Shown piece after piece: positions 14,345-17,673 of a DNA stretch of 17,673 nt. This stretch comes from Acidobacteriota bacterium (GTDB lineage Bacteria > Acidobacteriota > Vicinamibacteria > Vicinamibacterales > UBA823). The notes beneath the pieces were generated by a model. The model saw only the letters and a program-made list of their open reading frames with translations. It did no database searches and was not told where the DNA came from. The position numbers were made by a program, and so were the translations under genes. The stretch is taken from the NCBI GenBank assembly GCA_003509065.1, contig DODG01000072.1:1-17673 (forward strand), given 5' to 3'. Position 1 is the first letter of the stretch; each line of letters begins with the position of its first letter.

Positions 14345-15148
14345 ATGCTCGACATCGTTAAGGCACACGCTTACGGAAATGACTTCTTGTTTGTCGACGC
14401 AGATCGGGTTGCTGAGGAGTCACGAGCAGCCCTCGCGAAGCGTGTCTGTAATCGACATACAGGAATTGGCGCCGATGGACTAGTGTTCTATACCAGAACA
14501 TCTGACGGTGCGACGATGAAATTGCTGAATGCGGATGGCAGTTATTCTGAAGTATCAGGTAACGGTATCCGCTGTTTAGCCGCCTTAATACTATCGTCCC
14601 AGAACAATCTTGAGGCTGGAAGTCAGGTAACGATTCATACCGACGTGGGGCCTAAACAATTGACGGTTGTCGACGTAACAGGTCCGCGATTCACATTTAA
14701 GGCCGCAATGGGCAAGCCAGAAGAAATTCAACTGAAGAATATCGACGTTGAAGGTGAACAGTTAGATGTCGTTACCTTGCGTGTTGGTAATCCGCAGTGT
14801 GTTGTGCTTGGTGCGTTACCTAAAGAAGAACGATTTAGGCGTTTAGCGAAAGCATTGGCGACTCATTCTGTTTTCCCAGCCGGTACAAATGTAGAATTTG
14901 CGGAGGTCGCCTCTGAAAAATGTATACGTATTGCCATCTGGGAACGTGGGGTAGGGCCCACAGAGGCATCGGGAACAGGTGCCTGTGCAGCGGCTGTGGC
15001 GGCGGCGTTGTATGGGAATGCCGGTCGTGATGTCGAAGTCATTGCACCTGGTGGAACGCAACGAGTCGTCTGGACAGGAGGAGGCCTTACTCTCACTGGA
15101 TGGACTGAACTGCTTCATACTTCACAATGGCTCATTCCGATCGAGTGA
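14345..15148 (+). CDS. dapF: DapF-family diaminopimelate epimerase homologue lacking both catalytic cysteines
   Basis: Canonical DapF interconverts LL- and meso-diaminopimelate for lysine and peptidoglycan, using two cysteines as acid and base. This 267-residue protein has the full two-lobed family layout: AYGNDFLFVD (9-18), RHTGIGADGL (38-46), NADGSYSEVSGNGIRC (62-77), GNPQCVV (148-154), GTNVEF (180-185), WERGVGPTEASGTGAC (199-214) and IAPGGT (233-238). Substrate-binding residues are kept: Asn12, Asn149, Asn182, Glu200, Arg201. The catalytic cysteine of the first motif (…CGNG) is Ser71, codon TCA, and that of the second (…CG[ST]G) is Ser209, codon TCG; the usual GET is GPT. Cys77 and Cys214 remain but at the wrong places. 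It may be a divergent epimerase, a different isomerase or dehydratase, or a binding protein. The symbol names the family, not a proven activity. Confidence 0.8.
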   Translation: MLDIVKAHAYGNDFLFVDADRVAEESRAALAKRVCNRHTGIGADGLVFYTRTSDGATMKLLNADGSYSEVSGNGIRCLAALILSSQNNLEAGSQVTIHTDVGPKQLTVVDVTGPRFTFKAAMGKPEEIQLKNIDVEGEQLDVVTLRVGNPQCVVLGALPKEERFRRLAKALATHSVFPAGTNVEFAEVASEKCIRIAIWERGVGPTEASGTGACAAAVAAALYGNAGRDVEVIAPGGTQRVVWTGGGLTLTGWTELLHTSQWLIPIE

Positions 15149-15191
15149 CCAAGGACGGATTGCGCACCCTTCGAACTTAAAGCAATATCCG

Positions 15192-15197
15192 TATAAT
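15192..15197 (+). promoter_or_regulatory. larC: Possible -10 box of a larC promoter
   Basis: TATAAT is a perfect -10 match in the 189-base gap before larC, about 140 bases upstream of its ATG. The best -35 candidate, TTCGAA at 15170-15175 with 16-base spacing, is weak. The gap is the only long one in the + strand run from 11093 on, which supports a separate promoter for larC and metG. Confidence 0.35.
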
Positions 15198-15212
15198 CAA
15201 GGTGCTGAGTGG

Positions 15213-15244
15213 TCTACACTTGATGGGCTGCTTGATTGTGTAGA
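15213..15244. repeat. Inverted repeat in the larC leader
   Basis: TCTACAC (15213-15219) and GTGTAGA (15238-15244) are perfect seven-base arms around an 18-base loop. They would lie in the larC leader RNA if transcription starts just after the TATAAT at 15192. A second, shorter pair (CATGAT / ATCATG, in 15257-15281) follows. No T-run follows, so this is not a typical terminator. I recognise no known riboswitch. Confidence 0.3.
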
Positions 15245-15337
15245 GTCTTGTTCCATCATGATCAGCAACGCAGTCATCATGGTTTCAGTTGAGAGAGTGT
15301 AACGAAAAAGCGCTGCACCTTAGGATAAAAAGAATCA

Positions 15338-16606
15338 ATGTCCAAAGTACTCTACTTTGATTGTTTTTCGGGCGCATCAGGCGACATGATTCTTGGAGCG
15401 CTGATTGATGCCGGTCTACCAATCGAGGAATTGCGCAGGGCTCTCGGAAGTTTGGCCCTCGACGGTATGTCCATTGAGGCGGAGTCCGTGGATCGTGCTG
15501 GCGTGGCAGCGATAAAGTTTCGTCTGCTTGAAAATGGTCAGGTTGTCGATAGCTCGGACCCTGCTCCTAAAAAACATCGTCATGACCATGATCACCACTC
15601 GAACAAGTCGCATCATCATCATTCTCATCGCAGTATCCATGAAATATTAGAACTTGTAGGGCGGTCAAACCTTTCTGAATCCGCAAAGGCTAGCGTCGGT
15701 CACTTATTTGGTCGGCTGGCAACAGCTGAAGCTGCAATTCATCAGATGCCAGTTAATGAGGTGCATCTCCATGAAGTAGGGGCGCTAGATTCGATCATTG
15801 ACATTGTGGGTGCAGCGTTTGGATTTGAATGGTTCGCTCCTGATGAGGTTGTTGTTTCACCGCTAAATGTTGGTTCAGGCACGGTGGAATGTGCCCACGG
15901 TACCTACCCGGTTCCAGCCCCGGCAACAGCGCGGCTTTTGGAAGGGTCACCTATATATGCCAGTGGTGAGGCTGGTGAGTTGGTCACTCCGACCGGAGCC
16001 CTGCTTATGACTGAATGGGCGACTTCATACGGTCCGCTTCCCCCCATGACAATCAGTCGTGTGGGATATGGTGCCGGAGAACGTAATAGATCGGATTCAC
16101 CCAATGTACTCCGGCTCCTTGTTGGCGAGTCGGCAGATATTGATGTAGGTGAACGCGTTGTCGTTTTGGAATGTGAAATCGACGACATGAATCCTCAGAT
16201 CTTTGGACTATTGATGTCACGCCTACATGAAGCGGGGGCACTCGATGTGTTTTATATACCAGTACAGATGAAGAAAGATCGACCAGGAACGTTAGTGACC
16301 GTTATTGCACCGCTAGGGTTACGTGAGACGCTGAGCGAACTTCTGTTCCGGGAGAGCACCACACTAGGAATTCGCTATCACGAGACCCGACGTGAGCGGC
16401 TCGAACGAACGTGGGTGACCGTTGAGACTTCTCTTGGCGCCGTACGTATCAAACTTGCCCGTCGCGACAACCAGATCCTAAATACCGCTCCAGAATTCGA
16501 TGACTGCTTACAACTGGCAAGACAGCACGACGTACCTGTCAAGCATGTGCAGGCTCTAGCGCAGAAGGCCTATCTTGATATGGCTGACCAAGTAGGACGA
16601 AAGTAA
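15338..16606 (+). CDS. larC: LarC, nickel-pincer cofactor synthesis protein
   Basis: Inserts nickel into the pyridinium-3,5-bisthiocarboxylate mononucleotide, in a CTP-dependent step, to make the cofactor of lactate racemase and related LarA enzymes. It has 422 residues. The N-terminal LarC1 part has YFDCFSGASGDMILGALID (6-24), NEVHLHEVGALDSIIDIVG (140-158), SPLNVGSGTV (174-183), HGTYPVPAPAT (187-197) and ELVTPTGALL (214-223). The LarC2 part begins near ECEIDDMNPQIFG (278-290) and includes PVQMKKDRPGTLV (308-320) and the REST..GIRYH stretch (338-348). Both parts are in one frame, unlike the frameshifted LarC1/C2 of Lactobacillus. Residues 80-97 hold ten histidines, a probable nickel store. 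No larA, larB or larE is visible here. metG follows by nine bases. Confidence 0.95.
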   Translation: MSKVLYFDCFSGASGDMILGALIDAGLPIEELRRALGSLALDGMSIEAESVDRAGVAAIKFRLLENGQVVDSSDPAPKKHRHDHDHHSNKSHHHHSHRSIHEILELVGRSNLSESAKASVGHLFGRLATAEAAIHQMPVNEVHLHEVGALDSIIDIVGAAFGFEWFAPDEVVVSPLNVGSGTVECAHGTYPVPAPATARLLEGSPIYASGEAGELVTPTGALLMTEWATSYGPLPPMTISRVGYGAGERNRSDSPNVLRLLVGESADIDVGERVVVLECEIDDMNPQIFGLLMSRLHEAGALDVFYIPVQMKKDRPGTLVTVIAPLGLRETLSELLFRESTTLGIRYHETRRERLERTWVTVETSLGAVRIKLARRDNQILNTAPEFDDCLQLARQHDVPVKHVQALAQKAYLDMADQVGRK

Positions 16607-16615
16607 GTTTAGCGG

Positions 16616-17673
16616 ATGTCTCGATTTTATTTAACCACCGCGATCGATTACGTGAACAGCCGGCCGCACTTGGGGACCGCTTACGAAAAGATCACAGCCG
16701 ATGTGATTGCCCGTTACCAGCGGTTGCGTGGAGTCTCAACACATTTTGTGATGGGCAATGACGAGCATTCGCAGAATGTATACCGACGGGCGCAAGAATT
16801 GGGAGTTGATCCGTTGTCGTATTGCGAACGGATGGAGGTCGAATTTCGTGAAATCTGGAAAACACTCGACGTGTCGTTTGATGACTTCATACGAACAACT
16901 GAAGATCGCCATCGAGTATCAGTTTCATTGATGGTAAAGAAGATTGCCGACGCTGGTGATCTTTATGAAGGCTTTTATGAAGGTTGGTACTGCGTGTCCT
17001 GTGAATCATTCAAGCAGGAAAAGGACCTCATTGATGGGAAATGTCCGGTTCATCAGAGCCGACCAGACTGGATCAAGGAGAAAAATCATTTCTTTCGGCT
17101 TTCAAAGTATCGTGAGGCACTGCTTAGACATTTCGAGTCGCATCCAGAGTTTTTGTGTCCTGAGATTAGACGCAACGAGATTTTGAGATTACTAGAGTCT
17201 GGGTTAGAGGACATTTCTATCAGTCGCAGCGGTCAGTCATGGGGTATCCCACTGCCGTCTGATCCAGAGAGTGTTGTTTATGTCTGGTTCGATGCGCTGA
17301 TAAATTACATATCGGCCGTTGGCTTTGGGTCTGACGAAGATCGTGTGGCTGCTTGGTGGCCCGCTGATTTGCACATCGTGGGTAAGGACATTACCCGGTT
17401 TCATAGCGTCGTATGGCCGGCGATGTTATTAAGCGCTGGCCAGGAATTACCTCGCCAGGTGTTTGGTCATGGATGGGTGCACTTTAAGGGCCATCGCATG
17501 AGTAAGTCGCTCGGAACCAGCATTGATCCTTTAGAGGCGGTTGCTCGAGCTGGCGTCGATCCACTTAGGCTGTATCTTGTCCGTGAGATACCGTACGGCC
17601 AGGATGGTGACTTTTCGTGGGACCGCTTTGAAGAACGCTACAATGCTGATCTCGCCAACAATTTAGGTAATCT
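16616..17673 (+). CDS. metG: Methionyl-tRNA synthetase, 3' end outside the window
   Basis: Charges tRNA-Met with methionine, a class I synthetase. 352 codons are visible and the frame is open to the window edge, so the C-terminal anticodon part is not seen. The opening SRFYLTTAIDYVNSRPHLGTAYEKITADV carries the HIGH box in the form HLGT. A zinc knuckle has YCVSC (Cys-x2-Cys, near 16988-17002) and CPVH near 17042-17053. ENHFFRLSKY-like KNHFFRLSKY follows. The Met-site region has VYVWFDALINYI, VGKDITRFH and GHGWVHFKGHRMSKSLGT, with RMSKS as the KMSKS loop. It begins nine bases after larC, and AGCGG just before the ATG is only a weak ribosome-binding site. Confidence 0.95.
   Translation, partial: MSRFYLTTAIDYVNSRPHLGTAYEKITADVIARYQRLRGVSTHFVMGNDEHSQNVYRRAQELGVDPLSYCERMEVEFREIWKTLDVSFDDFIRTTEDRHRVSVSLMVKKIADAGDLYEGFYEGWYCVSCESFKQEKDLIDGKCPVHQSRPDWIKEKNHFFRLSKYREALLRHFESHPEFLCPEIRRNEILRLLESGLEDISISRSGQSWGIPLPSDPESVVYVWFDALINYISAVGFGSDEDRVAAWWPADLHIVGKDITRFHSVVWPAMLLSAGQELPRQVFGHGWVHFKGHRMSKSLGTSIDPLEAVARAGVDPLRLYLVREIPYGQDGDFSWDRFEERYNADLANNLGN

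Noticed and set aside
15213..15244. Rho-independent terminator after dapF
   Set aside because: The stem is only seven pairs with a long loop and no T-run follows; kept only as a leader repeat.
14979..15302. A 107-codon + strand frame overlapping the dapF tail and the gap before larC
   Set aside because: Most of it lies inside dapF in another frame, the part in the gap has no domain, and it has no start signal.
15416..15640. Met-rich - strand frame opposite the histidine tract of larC
   Set aside because: The repeated Met codons are only the complement of histidine codons (CAT/ATG).

Overview
The window is a dense block of bacterial chromosome, roughly half G+C, with short gaps, many overlapping start/stop pairs, and no tRNA, rRNA, insertion sequence, phage gene or CRISPR array that I could see. 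The gene content fits a Gram-negative bacterium: a System I heme exporter (CcmABC), a DapF-family protein, and an exported protein that looks like an outer-membrane barrel. My best guess at lineage is Acidobacteriota, possibly Vicinamibacteria-like, from the flavour of the proteins. That is an impression, not a search result.

Layout. (1) 2-3786, + strand: the end of a cytochrome c maturation locus. It holds a membrane-anchored protein cut by the window edge, then ccmA, ccmB, ccmC, a CcmD-like protein and a 49-residue single-span protein. (2) 3866-5712, - strand: aroA and aroK of the shikimate pathway, joined by a TAATG overlap. (3) 5890-8393, + strand: a SuhB-like inositol monophosphatase, a DedA/VTT membrane protein and a dolichyl-phosphate-mannose-synthase-like family 2 glycosyltransferase. 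(4) 8460-10939, - strand: a three-gene unit of an SxtJ-like membrane protein, a 52-residue DUF5989-like membrane peptide and a NodU/SxtI-type O-carbamoyltransferase. (5) 11093-15148, + strand: a family 4 glycosyltransferase, ttcA, dtd, an unknown exported protein and a DapF-family protein, with gaps of about 15-41 bases. (6) 15338 to the end, + strand: larC (nickel-pincer cofactor synthesis), then the start of metG, cut by the right edge.

How the genes may work together. The ccm genes move heme for c-type cytochrome maturation; ccmE, ccmF, ccmG and ccmH are not visible and would have to lie elsewhere. The two glycosyltransferases, the DedA protein and the carbamoyltransferase unit sit side by side and may decorate a cell-surface glycan or glycolipid with carbamoyl groups. 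That is inference from context. The 11-17 kb part is mostly housekeeping (tRNA thiolation, D-aminoacyl-tRNA clearance, methionyl-tRNA charging).

The most striking observations are two. The DapF-family protein has Ser at both positions where the family carries its two catalytic Cys residues, while the rest of the substrate pocket is kept. The carbamoyltransferase/DUF5989/SxtJ triad matches genes of the saxitoxin cluster but stands here without any recognisable toxin gene.
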